From assembly GCF_004339805.1 (NCBI RefSeq), contig NZ_SLUI01000002.1, forward strand, positions 186,001-250,000: a stretch of DNA of 64,000 nucleotides. The letters are read 5' to 3'. The position numbers and the translations under genes were made by a program. Within the stretch, counting starts at the first letter, position 1; each line of letters starts with the position of its first letter. A model generated the notes under the pieces. The model did not search any database. It was not told the DNA's origin and saw only the letters and a program-made list of their open reading frames with translations. This stretch comes from Anaerospora hongkongensis (GTDB lineage: Bacteria > Bacillota > Negativicutes > Sporomusales > DSM-15969). Positions 45,005 to 54,621 of the stretch are shown here, piece by piece.

Positions 45005-46761
45005 TAGGCGAGAACCTCCTTTATTTTTTCTACCAGTAAGGAAGCAGTAAACGCGCGGGAGTCATATTTCAGCAGGCTGGCATTTACCGAGAGCCCGGTA
45101 TGCATGCGGATCATTCCAGCCATTTGGGATGTTTTATTGCCTTCGACCATTATAATCTTTTTACTTGCCTGCAAAGCTGTTTGCACTGCTTCAGCGGGAA
45201 AAGGCTGAGGATATAAAATCTGCAGGAAGTTTACATTTCTTCCTTCCTGATTTAGCTCATCGATCGCTCCCAGTACAGCACCTTTGGTCGATCCCCAGCT
45301 AACGATAGTAATTTCAGCGGTCTGAGGTCCATGCAGCTTAATGGCCGGAATCTCGCGGAGCAGAGCGGGAACTTTCGCAAACAGTTTATCAATTCCTGCT
45401 GCTGTTATCTCGGGTTCCATTTCGGCATATTCCTGGTTGCCCGAACTGTAAAACCCATCTTCACCATGCGTATAGCTTGTGACAATGTGGCGCCCTCCCT
45501 TTTGACCGGGAATGGCACGGGGAGAAATGCCATCGGCAGTATGTAAGTAGCGCTGATAAGGCTGTTGTTCGCTCAGCCACGCTTCATCTACCATTTTTCC
45601 TCGTTCAATTGTTAATCCCTGCTCCTCGAAATAGGGATGCGTAACAACAGAATCAGCCAGATATTTATCGGTCAGAATAATACCGGGCACTTGGTACTTC
45701 TCTGTCAGATTCAACACGCGAAACGTCTCGGTAAAACATTCTTCCACATCACCGGGCGCAACAATAATCCGCGGAAATTCGCCCTGGGAGGCATAGGCTA
45801 CAAAATTAAGATCCGCCTGGGCAGTGCGCGTCGGCAGACCGGTGCTTGGTCCCCCTCGCTGGGCCTCAACGATAACAAGTGGGACTTCACCTATGGCGGC
45901 AAATCCCAAGGCTTCCGTCATCAGGGCAAAACCGCCGCCGCTAGTGGAGCCAATAGCCCGTACACCGGCATATCCGGCACCAATCAGCATATTCACTGCC
46001 GCGATTTCATCTTCAGCTTGTTTAAAAACCACTCCGTACTCGGCGGCATGATCAGCCAAATAGCTTAATACACTGGACCCCGGTGTCATCGGGTATCCAG
46101 CAGCAAATTTTACGCCGGCTTTTAATGCTCCCATCGCAATAGCATCGTTGCCGTTTAACAGCATTTTTTTATTGCCATCAGCCCGAAATTCCAGCGGAAA
46201 CAGCATTTTACCGCTATATTGCTGCCTGGTTTGTTCATATACCCGCTTCAGCAAAGCAAGATTCTGTTCCAAAACACTTGCTTTCTTAAACTCGCTTTTC
46301 ATTGTATCGGCAACCAGCGCCAGTGGAAAGTCTGTTAAGGCACAAAAAGCCCCTACCATAGCGCTGTTAGCCATTACTTTGGCCGCTTCACCGGTAAGAG
46401 CTCCAATTAATTTGACCGGATACAAATTTACTCCTGCCGGAACTTTACTTTCATCGGGTTTTACCGCATCACTGTCATAGAGAACCGCTGCTCCTTCTGC
46501 TAATTTTTCGTAATTCTGATTCAAAGCCTGCTGGGATAAAGCGGCCAGAAATTCATAGCGTTCTTCATGAGCCTTAACCGGCTGCTTATCAAAACTGACT
46601 GCACAGGTATTGAGACCGCCTTTAATTAAAGAAGGATATTCATTGACAACAAACGTCCACAGGCCATTTCGGCTTGCCGCCTTGGCAATTAATGTACCTG
46701 CACTCATGATTCCATAGCCTGCAGGGCCACCAAACATAACGGTAAATGGTTTTCGATTCAT
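45004..46761 (-). CDS. korA: 2-oxoacid:acceptor oxidoreductase, fused gamma-alpha subunit
   Basis: 585 residues. The gamma domain starts MNRKPFTVMFGGPAGYGIMSAGTLIAK. The alpha (pyrimidine-binding) domain starts at about residue 190 (LNGNDAIAMGALKAGVKFAAGYPMTPGSSVLSYLA) and has the substrate loop SGGGFALMTEALGFAAIGEVPLVI. Start 46761 was selected because GGAGG lies 6 bp upstream; an earlier in-frame start at 46854 has none. The family size and fusion match KorA of anaerobic Firmicutes. Confidence 0.92.
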   Translation of the reverse strand: MNRKPFTVMFGGPAGYGIMSAGTLIAKAASRNGLWTFVVNEYPSLIKGGLNTCAVSFDKQPVKAHEERYEFLAALSQQALNQNYEKLAEGAAVLYDSDAVKPDESKVPAGVNLYPVKLIGALTGEAAKVMANSAMVGAFCALTDFPLALVADTMKSEFKKASVLEQNLALLKRVYEQTRQQYSGKMLFPLEFRADGNKKMLLNGNDAIAMGALKAGVKFAAGYPMTPGSSVLSYLADHAAEYGVVFKQAEDEIAAVNMLIGAGYAGVRAIGSTSGGGFALMTEALGFAAIGEVPLVIVEAQRGGPSTGLPTRTAQADLNFVAYASQGEFPRIIVAPGDVEECFTETFRVLNLTEKYQVPGIILTDKYLADSVVTHPYFEEQGLTIERGKMVDEAWLSEQQPYQRYLHTADGISPRAIPGQKGGRHIVTSYTHGEDGFYSSGNQEYAEMEPEITAAGIDKLFAKVPALLREIPAIKLHGPQTAEITIVSWGSTKGAVLGAIDELNQEGRNVNFLQILYPQPFPAEAVQTALQASKKIIMVEGNKTSQMAGMIRMHTGLSVNASLLKYDSRAFTASLLVEKIKEVLA

Positions 46762-46943
46762 AGAAATTCCTCCGTTCTGCGTTATTGTTGAGCTGTATCC
46801 TAATCGTTTATAGGAATAATCATTATTATTTAACTCTTGTTCGACGTTTTCCACTTAGTACCTGCTTGAAGATGCTAAAATCAGGAAATTCCCGAAAATA
46901 AAAGAAAACATATGCCCGATTTGTGCTATGGATTCTCTATGGC

Positions 46944-46979
46944 AAGAGGCTGTCTCAAATTACTTTGAGACAGCCTCTT
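46944..46979 (-). terminator. Perfect 16-bp hairpin terminator after the chemoreceptor gene
   Basis: AAGAGGCTGTCTCAAA pairs with TTTGAGACAGCCTCTT around TTAC. Confidence 0.8.
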
Positions 46980-46984
46980 ATAGG

Positions 46985-48955
46985 TCATATCGTAAATTTC
47001 CGCACAGCTTTTTGCAGTTCTGCCGCTATATTGGCCAAGGACTGACTGGAAGCAGCAATTTCTTCCATAGAAGCAGACTGTTCTTCCGTTGCCGCCGAAA
47101 TATTCTGAGCCTGCCCGGCAATATCCCGGCCGATTTCATCAACTTCCTGTGTAGCCCCCAGCACTTGCTTACTGGCTTCGACAGCCTGGGTCAGGCCTTG
47201 CGCAATTTTCTGTGTTATAGCGGCAACCTCCTCAATCTGGTGCTGAATTTCAGTAAAAGAAGCTCCAGCCTGATCAACTACGGCATTGCCTTTTTGGACT
47301 TCGGCTGTGCCTGCAGTCATTGCTACAACAGCCTGATCTGTTCTGTCCTGAATATCACGAATTAATTCGGAAATTTGTTTTGCGGCTATCTGCGATTGTT
47401 CCGCCAATTTCCGTACTTCCTCTGCTACTACCGCAAAGCCCCGGCCCTGCTCACCAGCTCTGGCAGCTTCAATTGCCGCATTTAAAGCCAGCAGATTGGT
47501 CTGGGCAGCAATTCCTGATATCGTATCCACAATCACGCCAATTTCCTTGGAACGGTTTCCTAATTCAGCAACAGCCTCGGCCGAACTCTCGACCGTACGC
47601 TGGATTTGATTCATTTGCACAATTGCATTATCCACAGCATTACTGCCTGCTACGGTAGAGGCCACAGCCTCTTTCGTAATTTTGGCAGCCTGTACGGCAG
47701 CCTCTGCTCCCTCTTGCGACCCTTGCGTAATATTTTCTACTAGCGCCAGTACATTAGCAACGCCTATCGTCTGCTTTTCAATGCCTTCCGACGTTGACGA
47801 AATAGAAACCGCAACCTGATTGGCAGCTTGTGCCGATTGCTCAGCTCCGGCATGCAGCTGTTCTGCTGAAGCAGCTACTTGCTCCGTTGCTGCCGTAACC
47901 TGCCGCATAAGGCCGCGCAGATTACTTGCCATTTGTTCAAAACTTTGTGCCAGCCGTCCTACTTCGTCCTTGGATGTAATCTTTAAGGTGGTGAGCGAAA
48001 GATCGCCTTGCGCAACTTTTGCAGCTTCCTGTACCAGCACTTCAATCGGCTGCAGCGTTTTTAACAGGTAACGCCAGCCAATTAAGCCTACCAGAATCAG
48101 CCCAGCGGCAAGAGCGGCCAGCATCCAAACCAGACTGGCATAAAAGCCTGCTGTAAACTCACTGGTCGGCAGCGAAGTAATAACAAGCCAATTTGTGTTG
48201 TTAACAGTGGTTACGAGTGCAACAGAATCCCGGCCGGCAAGATCGGTATAGTGAACAAGCCTGCCAGGCTGGCCTTTCAAACGATTCATTAAATCGTCAG
48301 CTATCTTTTTTTGTTCTTTTACCAAATTCCGGTTGGTGTGAGCAATAAGCGTTCCATCCTGACTGATAATCGCAGCAACTCCCGTTGCGCCCACTTTGAC
48401 TTGCCCGAGATAGTTCTGCAGAGTTTCCAGATTGACGGCCTGAAGCACCATTCCTGTCAGCTTTCCGCCCTGATCCTTTACAGGCTGAGTGACTATTACG
48501 GAAGGCACACCTGTTACTCTATTGACAATAATATCACTGACATGGGATTTTTGATCCCGTAAGGTATCTTTAAAGAAAGTCCGGTCGGCCAGGCTATCAC
48601 CAATTACTTTTGTATCGTACGGAGCAATTGCCAGTCGTTTGCCGGTTTGATCTAAAAAGTTCAACCGGTCAACTCCCCAGGAAACACCAAAATAGGTATC
48701 GATCTTAGCCTGTATGCGGGCAGGGTCAGCCGATTGCAATTCGCTGTCCTGTCCGTAAACCTTGCCGCTTTTATCAAACGATTCGAATAAATCGCTAACC
48801 TGCCCGGAAAGCTGCACAGCCTGGTTCACCATCGTGATTTGCGTGCTGTTCATTGTTTGCTGGTATAAAACATACATGCCGGAGCCGGCAATAATCATGC
48901 CTACAACTAATAAAGAAATCACAAGTAAAGCAACCATTTTTGTTTTAATTGACAT
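46985..48955 (-). CDS. Methyl-accepting chemotaxis protein
   Basis: 656 residues. It has an N-terminal membrane helix (about 7-30), a large extracytoplasmic dCache sensor (about 35-275) and a second helix (about 280-300). A HAMP domain and the signalling coiled coil follow, with the hallmark tip [41 protein letters not shown]. It relays a ligand signal to CheA; the ligand is probably an amino or organic acid. Start 48955 follows AGGGGGAG. It is a single gene with its own terminator. Confidence 0.93.
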   Translation of the reverse strand: MSIKTKMVALLVISLLVVGMIIAGSGMYVLYQQTMNSTQITMVNQAVQLSGQVSDLFESFDKSGKVYGQDSELQSADPARIQAKIDTYFGVSWGVDRLNFLDQTGKRLAIAPYDTKVIGDSLADRTFFKDTLRDQKSHVSDIIVNRVTGVPSVIVTQPVKDQGGKLTGMVLQAVNLETLQNYLGQVKVGATGVAAIISQDGTLIAHTNRNLVKEQKKIADDLMNRLKGQPGRLVHYTDLAGRDSVALVTTVNNTNWLVITSLPTSEFTAGFYASLVWMLAALAAGLILVGLIGWRYLLKTLQPIEVLVQEAAKVAQGDLSLTTLKITSKDEVGRLAQSFEQMASNLRGLMRQVTAATEQVAASAEQLHAGAEQSAQAANQVAVSISSTSEGIEKQTIGVANVLALVENITQGSQEGAEAAVQAAKITKEAVASTVAGSNAVDNAIVQMNQIQRTVESSAEAVAELGNRSKEIGVIVDTISGIAAQTNLLALNAAIEAARAGEQGRGFAVVAEEVRKLAEQSQIAAKQISELIRDIQDRTDQAVVAMTAGTAEVQKGNAVVDQAGASFTEIQHQIEEVAAITQKIAQGLTQAVEASKQVLGATQEVDEIGRDIAGQAQNISAATEEQSASMEEIAASSQSLANIAAELQKAVRKFTI

Positions 48956-49060
48956 TGTTCTCCCCCTAATAGACATTCATAAGTTGATGATGATTACTTG
49001 TACGAACGAGATACTTGATATTAGCATGCTTTACTAAAAATTGGAATGCTTTTTTTGGAA

Positions 49061-49087
49061 AAGTAAAACCGCCTATTGGCGGTTTTT
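49061..49087 (-). terminator. Terminator overlapping the end of the aminotransferase gene
   Basis: AAAACCGCC pairs with GGCGGTTTT around TATT; the right arm lies within the last codons. Confidence 0.65.
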
Positions 49088-50272
49088 CTCCTGACAGATC
49101 TCTTTTATCAACTTACCAATTCTGGCAATACCTTCAACGATCCGTTCCTCTGACATATTGGAAAAATTCAGGCGCAATGTATTTTCATTGCCGCCATTCG
49201 GGAAAAACGCGCCTCCCGGAACGAAGGCAACCTGCTTTTCAAGACATTTGATCAATAAATCCCGGGCATTTAGCTCCTTCGGAAGCTCTACCCAGAGAAA
49301 TAATCCCCCATCGGGCTGCGTATAGGTTACGCCCGCAGGGAATTCACTTTTTATTGCTTCCAGCATCAGATTCCGTCTTGTTTTGTATACTTTTCTAATT
49401 TTTTCAATATGTTCTTTTAGATCAAACATTTCCATGAATTTGCTTACCTGCCGCTGGGCCATTGTGTTGGTATGTAAATCGGTACTCTGTTTGAATATTA
49501 TGTATTTCTGTAGAATCTCCGGCGCCGCGCACAGCCAGCCCACTCTGATTCCCGGAGTAAGAACCTTAGAGAAAGTGCTTTGGTAAATGACCCTCCCTTC
49601 TGTATCAAAAGCTTTTACCGGCGGTACACGCTCTCCGGCAAAACGCAATTCTCCATAAGGATTATCTTCCATCACCATCACATCATATTGATTGGCAAGC
49701 TCAACTAATCTTTTCCGTCTATCGATGCTCATAGTCCTGCCAGTAGGATTCTGAAAATCCGGAATGGTATAAATAAGTTTCGCCTGTGGATAGCGCTGCA
49801 GAGTCTCTTCAAGGGCGGACATGATCATCCCCTGCTCATCCATAGCAACTTCCACAAATTGAGGAGAGTAAGTTTTAAAGGCATTAATAGCGGCAAGGTA
49901 AGTGGGACTTTCGCAAATAACAATATCGCCTTCATCTAAAAATACTTTCCCTGTAAGGTCGAGTCCTTGCTGCGAACCACTGACAATCAATACATCAGTG
50001 CAGGAAGCAACCACTCCTGCCTCAGCCATTCTAGCTGTAATCTGCTCTCTAAGCGGCTGATACCCCTCCGTTGTGCTGTATTGCAGTGCTGCCCTGCCAT
50101 CGTCACTGAGAACAGCTGTACACACTGCTTTCATCTCTTCTACAGGAAACAATTCCGGTGCCGGAAGTCCCCCGGCAAAGGATATCACGTCAGGCCGTTC
50201 CGTAACTTTCAGGATTTCCCGGATTTCGGAAGCCTTCATTTGTTCTACCCGGCGGGCAAAATGACCTGCCAT
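49073..50272 (-). CDS. PLP-dependent aminotransferase (class I/II, 2-aminoadipate type)
   Basis: 399 residues. It starts MAGHFARRVEQMKASEIREILKV and has the fold I motifs VISFAGGLPAPELFP, QYSTTEGYQPLREQI, IVSGSQQGLDLTG, MEDNPYGELRF and the PLP-Lys motif YQSTFSKVLTPGIRVGW. This is the LysN/Aro8-like group (2-aminoadipate or aromatic aminotransferases). Start 50272 follows GGAGG; a longer ORF has no ribosome site. It is divergent from a LysR regulator that probably controls it. Confidence 0.92.
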   Translation of the reverse strand: MAGHFARRVEQMKASEIREILKVTERPDVISFAGGLPAPELFPVEEMKAVCTAVLSDDGRAALQYSTTEGYQPLREQITARMAEAGVVASCTDVLIVSGSQQGLDLTGKVFLDEGDIVICESPTYLAAINAFKTYSPQFVEVAMDEQGMIMSALEETLQRYPQAKLIYTIPDFQNPTGRTMSIDRRKRLVELANQYDVMVMEDNPYGELRFAGERVPPVKAFDTEGRVIYQSTFSKVLTPGIRVGWLCAAPEILQKYIIFKQSTDLHTNTMAQRQVSKFMEMFDLKEHIEKIRKVYKTRRNLMLEAIKSEFPAGVTYTQPDGGLFLWVELPKELNARDLLIKCLEKQVAFVPGGAFFPNGGNENTLRLNFSNMSEERIVEGIARIGKLIKEICQEKNRQ

Positions 50273-50497
50273 ACCTATCAACCTCCAATTTCTATATATG
50301 ATGGCTCTACTATAGTCTAAGCAGTATATAATGAAACTTCGGCTTATGCTTAGCATTTACCTGCCACCCCTCCGCTTCTTTCGGCGGTACCCAGTAAACT
50401 GCACCTATTGCCGCACTGGGGCCAGTATGTTATCCTATCAATACGATTAATTAAACTAAAAACTTCAATAATTTTTTTCAATAGCGAGGTCATTATT
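50273..50497. promoter_or_regulatory. Divergent promoter region between aminotransferase and LysR genes
   Basis: A 225-bp AT-rich gap with no coding content. LysR proteins usually bind T-N11-A sites in such a gap; a single site cannot be fixed by eye. Confidence 0.3.
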
Positions 50498-51385
50498 TTG
50501 GAGTTTAGACAACTGCAAACATTTGTGACAATCACTCAAGCCGGCACCTTCGCACTGGCTGCCGAGCAATTAGGCTATACGCAGCCTACACTAACCACCC
50601 ATATTCAAGCGTTGGAAAAAGAATTAAATATCAAATTGTTTGACCGTCTCGGACACCGTATTCGCTTAACCCGGGATGGTGAACAGTTTTTAGGTTATGC
50701 CGAGCGTATTTTAAAACTTACCCAGGAAGCTGCCAGTGCGGTATCACCACAGCAATCCTGCTGCGGAAAGCTGATTATCGGCGCCAGTGAAACGTTCTCT
50801 GTGCTGCGCTTACCAGCCCTGCTAAAGGAGTTTCGTCACAGCTATCCTGCCGTTGCGCTTGAGCTGCAGTTCGGCAGTATTGCCAAGTTTCGCGATGACC
50901 TGAAAAATAATGGTATTGACCTGGCATTCATCCTGGCTCAAAAAAACAGCTATCCTGATCTCACTTCCGAGGTGCTATGCCCGGAGCCAATGTCCTTCAT
51001 TGTTGCACCTGATCATCGCCTGACCGATCAAAGCACCTTCAGCCTGACTGATGTGGCAGCCGAGGATTTTATTGTTACTCAGTCGGGCTGCGCTTATCGC
51101 GATTATATTGAAAATCTGCTGGCACAAAACAATATTCATCCCCGCTCATTTATGAAAGTGAAAAATATCGAGGCCATCAAACAATTTGTTATCAGCGGCC
51201 TAGGTGTAGCGATTTTACCGCGTATCTATATTGAAAAAGAACTCGCCGCTAATCTGCTTGCCGAATTACCCTGGACCGGTCCTGACTTTGGCATGTATAC
51301 CCAGTTGATCTATCATAAGGACAAATGGCTGTCACCGGTTATGCTAAGCTTTCTGGAAGTAACCCGCAGCCGGTTCTTTGCTTAA
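50498..51385 (+). CDS. LysR-family transcriptional regulator
   Basis: 295 residues. The N-terminal helix-turn-helix (FRQLQTFVTITQAGTFALAAEQLGYTQPTLTTHIQALEKELNIKLFDRLGHRIRLTRDG) and the periplasmic-binding-like effector domain are complete. The start is TTG at 50498, behind GCGAGG, giving the normal family length. It is divergent from the aminotransferase gene, its likely target. Confidence 0.92.
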   Translation: MEFRQLQTFVTITQAGTFALAAEQLGYTQPTLTTHIQALEKELNIKLFDRLGHRIRLTRDGEQFLGYAERILKLTQEAASAVSPQQSCCGKLIIGASETFSVLRLPALLKEFRHSYPAVALELQFGSIAKFRDDLKNNGIDLAFILAQKNSYPDLTSEVLCPEPMSFIVAPDHRLTDQSTFSLTDVAAEDFIVTQSGCAYRDYIENLLAQNNIHPRSFMKVKNIEAIKQFVISGLGVAILPRIYIEKELAANLLAELPWTGPDFGMYTQLIYHKDKWLSPVMLSFLEVTRSRFFA

Positions 51386-51513
51386 AATCCTCGTTTCCTT
51401 CCTTCTGGAAAAAGGCGGTCCGCAGGATGGGAAATGCTCAGCTTACGTTAAGAAATTCGTTTGTCACAAAAGTAACAAGCCGGTCCTTTTCCGCTGTTGC
51501 CTGGATATACAAA

Positions 51514-51563
51514 AAAAGGCTGTCACATTATGCTTTTTAAAGCATTTTGCGACAGCTTCTTTT
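51514..51563. terminator. Terminator between convergent LysR and exoA genes
   Basis: AAAAGGCTGTC pairs with GACAGCTTCTTTT, with an inner ATGCTTT/AAAGCAT stem. Confidence 0.7.
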
Positions 51564-51564
51564 A

Positions 51565-52320
51565 TTAAGAAAATATCTCCAAGCCTACCGGACAATGATC
51601 ACTGCCCATAATCTCCGGGTAAATAACCGCCTCTTTAACCTGCTCCTGAAGACGGTTGGAAATGAGGAAGTAGTCAATACGCCAACCAATATTGCGGCTT
51701 CGTGCCCCCATCATATACGACCACCAGGTATAGGCATTTTCCTTATCAGGGTACAAAAAGCGGAAGCTGTCGGTAAACCCTCCCTGGAGCAATTCGGTAA
51801 ACTTGCCTCGCTCCTCATCCGTAAAGCCAGCATTGCGTTTATTGGTTTTCGGATTCTTCAAATCAATTTCCTGATGGGCAACATTGATATCGCCGCAGAC
51901 AATCACCGGCTTGCTCTTATCAAGCTGCTGCAGATGTTCACGAAAAGCATCCTCCCATTTCATGCGGTAGTCAAGCCGCAAAAGATCACGCTGCGAGTTC
52001 GGTGTGTAAACATTTACCAGAAAAAAATCATCAAACTCTAATGTGATCAGGCGCCCTTCCTGATCATGTTCCTCATGATTCATGCCATAGGTAACAGCCA
52101 GCGGCTTCAGCCGGGTAAAAACAGCCGTACCGGAATACCCTTTCTTTACGGCATAGTTCCAATACTTTTCGTAACCGGCAAGTTCTATATCAACCTGACC
52201 TTCTTGCATTTTTGTTTCCTGTACACAAAATATATCGGCATCGATCTGCGTAAAAAAATCGATAAAACCTTTATTTAAGCATGCCCTGAGTCCATTTACA
52301 TTCCATGACACCAATTTCAT
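51565..52320 (-). CDS. exoA: Exodeoxyribonuclease III (AP endonuclease)
   Basis: 251 residues. All catalytic motifs of the ExoIII family are present: SWNVNGLRAC, VQETK (metal Glu), CGDINVAHQEIDLKNPK, DSFRFLYPD and the final GSDHCPVGLEI (Asp-His pair). It repairs abasic sites and 3' blocked ends in the cytoplasm. Length and domains are normal, and it is a single gene. Confidence 0.95.
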   Translation of the reverse strand: MKLVSWNVNGLRACLNKGFIDFFTQIDADIFCVQETKMQEGQVDIELAGYEKYWNYAVKKGYSGTAVFTRLKPLAVTYGMNHEEHDQEGRLITLEFDDFFLVNVYTPNSQRDLLRLDYRMKWEDAFREHLQQLDKSKPVIVCGDINVAHQEIDLKNPKTNKRNAGFTDEERGKFTELLQGGFTDSFRFLYPDKENAYTWWSYMMGARSRNIGWRIDYFLISNRLQEQVKEAVIYPEIMGSDHCPVGLEIFS

Positions 52321-52419
52321 TTTCGTACCTACTTTCCATTTTTGTTGCGCAGCTCTAATAGAGAATTCGAGCTAGCCTGTCGATACTCCTTGTTGACAGA
52401 GCTGCACATTGCAAAGCAG

Positions 52420-53112
52420 CTATGAGCGCCAGATAGCAAAGCAAAACGGTACTAGCAAGGGAGCGGCCACGGTGGTAATTAAGCCCATAAAAATCATCGA
52501 GAGACTGGCGATCGCCCCTTCCAGCGATCCCAATTCATAGGCTTTGGAGGCTCCAGTTCCATGAGCGGTGATCCCAAACATCATCCCCCTGGTAACAGGT
52601 GTTTTAATTGAGCCCCATTTCAGTGCCGAAGAAGTTAGTACGACTCCAATCACACCTGTAACGATCACAAAAACGGCGGTCATTGCCGGATCTCCCCCTA
52701 AAACCCGGGCAACATTCATGGCCATGGGGGTGGTAATGGATCGAGGAGCAAGACTTGTCACTATCTGCGGGTCAATCCCCAGCAGTTCTGCAGCTCCTAC
52801 AGATGTCAAAATCGCCACGACAGCGCCAACGGTTACGCTCACCATAAGCTCAACAAGATAGGTCTTAATAATAGTCCGGTATTTGTACATCGGCACGGCA
52901 AAAGCCACTGTTGCCGGCTGCAGCATGTAGCTCAATAAATGGCCTCCCCGGTCATAAGCGGCAAAAGAAATATGAAAGCCTGTCAGCAGGGCAATCAAAA
53001 CGACGGGACAAACAATCAGCGGTGATAATGCAATTGCAGACGATCGCCGGTAAAGCAGCTTCGCCAGGATATAAACAATAATCGTCAGAAACAATCCAAA
53101 TAGTACTAACAT
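52420..53112 (-). CDS. lrgB: LrgB/CidB-family membrane protein
   Basis: 230 residues with six or seven membrane helices. The family block LAPRSITTPMAMNVARVLGGDPAMTAVFVIVTGVIG and the end MFGITAHGTGASKAYELGSLEGAIASLSMIFMG are unmistakable. LrgAB/CidAB modulate murein hydrolase export and cell death, and some act as pyruvate or glycolate transporters. It overlaps the lrgA-like gene by 7 bp. A LysR regulator lies divergent. Confidence 0.92.
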   Translation of the reverse strand: MLVLFGLFLTIIVYILAKLLYRRSSAIALSPLIVCPVVLIALLTGFHISFAAYDRGGHLLSYMLQPATVAFAVPMYKYRTIIKTYLVELMVSVTVGAVVAILTSVGAAELLGIDPQIVTSLAPRSITTPMAMNVARVLGGDPAMTAVFVIVTGVIGVVLTSSALKWGSIKTPVTRGMMFGITAHGTGASKAYELGSLEGAIASLSMIFMGLITTVAAPLLVPFCFAIWRS

Positions 53113-53480
53113 GCTTTTTCCCTTCTTTCCCGGTAACGGCCGATTACCTCAGCCGACAGCACAACAGCTGCCAGGACTGCAGCAATGCTGAAACCTACAA
53201 CAAATAATAAGACTCCGATCTGACTGGCAAATACACTTTCATATTGCATGACCCCAATTGCCGAAGGGATAAAAAATAATAACAGCTCAGCAATTAAAAA
53301 ATCTGCACCTGCTTCAACCCACGCTAACGACAAAATTTTTGTTTTCAGCAATCCGAAAAGGATTGCCATCCCCAGCAAATTACCGGGAATCCCTCTGCCA
53401 ATCAATTCCGACAGGCTATTGCCAATACTATTGATACCACATAATAATAAAACCTGCATCGTAATTTTTACCAAATGCAT
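53106..53480 (-). CDS. lrgA: CidA/LrgA-family holin-like protein
   Basis: 124 residues with four hydrophobic helices, of the CidA/LrgA type (SIGNSLSELIGRGIPGNLLGMAILFGLL, then FLIAELLLFFIPSAIGVMQYE). It forms a small membrane complex with LrgB. AGGAG lies upstream. It is the first gene of the pair, 120 bp from a divergent LysR gene that resembles CidR in position. Confidence 0.9.
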   Translation of the reverse strand: MHLVKITMQVLLLCGINSIGNSLSELIGRGIPGNLLGMAILFGLLKTKILSLAWVEAGADFLIAELLLFFIPSAIGVMQYESVFASQIGVLLFVVGFSIAAVLAAVVLSAEVIGRYRERREKAC

Positions 53481-53599
53481 ATATCCTCACTCCTGTCATG
53501 CATCTCAGTCTACATCGTCCGGCAGGAATAATAAAATACTTGTAATATATAACAGCTATGCGTTAAAGCTATAATGACGTCAGCATCGGAGGTTTTCCT

Positions 53600-54505
53600 G
53601 TGGATATTTTGCATTTACGTTACTTCCTTGAAGTAGCCCGTCAAAAGAGCTTTACCAAAGCATCACAAACCCTGCGTGTCAGCCAGCCGTCGATCAGTAA
53701 GGTCATTAAAACACTGGAGAATGAATTAAATATTACCTTGCTGGAACGGGCAGGACGGGAGGTTGAATTAACAGATGCCGGGAAAGCCGTGTTTGAAAAG
53801 GCACAGCATGTTGTTCTGGAATTCCAGGATCTTGCATCTGAGTTAAGCGAAGTATGCAATCTAAAAAAGGGGGAAATTACGATTGGACTGCCACCTATGG
53901 TAGGCGCCCGTTTTTTCCCAAAAGTCATTGGCCATTTCCGGCAGGCATATCCGCTTATCCAAATTAAATTGATCGAAGTTGGCTCCAAACAAATTGAAGC
54001 TGGTGTAGAGGCTGGGACACTGGACCTCGGAGTAATTGCATTGCCAGCAAGCCAGGAGGGCTTTGAACTTTTTCCTTTTGTGAATGAAGCTTTGTGCGTT
54101 GTTTTATATCAGGAGCACCCACTTGCCGGAAATACTGCCCTCACCTTGGCGGCCCTAAAAGAAGAGCCCTTTATTTTATATAAAGAGGACTTTTCTTTAT
54201 ATGACCATATCCTCAGCCAGTGTCAGGCTAGAGGGTTTCGGCCGGCTATTGCCTGTCAAAGCTCGCAATGGGATTTCATTGGCGAAATGGTAGGTGCCAG
54301 ACTGGGCATCGCCTTGCTGCCGGAAACAGTTTGTAAGGAATTAGATAAGGACCGGTTTCGCTGCATCCCTTTGACTGATCCGGTCATTCCCTGGAAGCTG
54401 GCCATCATCCGCCAAAAAAACCGCTATTTATCTTTTGCGGCCCGGGAATGGCTGAGCTTCACCAAAGCGTTTTTTCTTGCGCAAAATACGAACACGAGTC
54501 TATAA
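53600..54505 (+). CDS. LysR-family regulator (CidR-like by position)
   Basis: 301 residues. The helix-turn-helix (LHLRYFLEVARQKSFTKASQTLRVSQPSISKVIKTLENELNITLLERAGREVELTDAG) and a complete effector domain are present. The start is GTG behind GGAGG. In Bacillus and staphylococci a LysR next to cidAB/lrgAB responds to acetate or pyruvate status; the same role is inferred here from the neighbourhood only. Confidence 0.9.
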   Translation: MDILHLRYFLEVARQKSFTKASQTLRVSQPSISKVIKTLENELNITLLERAGREVELTDAGKAVFEKAQHVVLEFQDLASELSEVCNLKKGEITIGLPPMVGARFFPKVIGHFRQAYPLIQIKLIEVGSKQIEAGVEAGTLDLGVIALPASQEGFELFPFVNEALCVVLYQEHPLAGNTALTLAALKEEPFILYKEDFSLYDHILSQCQARGFRPAIACQSSQWDFIGEMVGARLGIALLPETVCKELDKDRFRCIPLTDPVIPWKLAIIRQKNRYLSFAAREWLSFTKAFFLAQNTNTSL

Positions 54506-54550
54506 AAATGATTGATTTTAACCCAATATCGCGATATGATAGAACTAGTA

Positions 54551-54577
54551 TTAGCACTCATTACACAAGAGTGCTAA
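54551..54577. promoter_or_regulatory. CIRCE element (HrcA operator)
   Basis: TTAGCACTC, nine bases, then GAGTGCTAA: an exact match to the CIRCE consensus. It lies 45 bp before the htpG start, so HrcA should repress htpG. Confidence 0.95.
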
Positions 54578-54621
54578 CAATCACATGTGAACTCGTAATT
54601 ACCTAGTAAAGGAGAATCTGC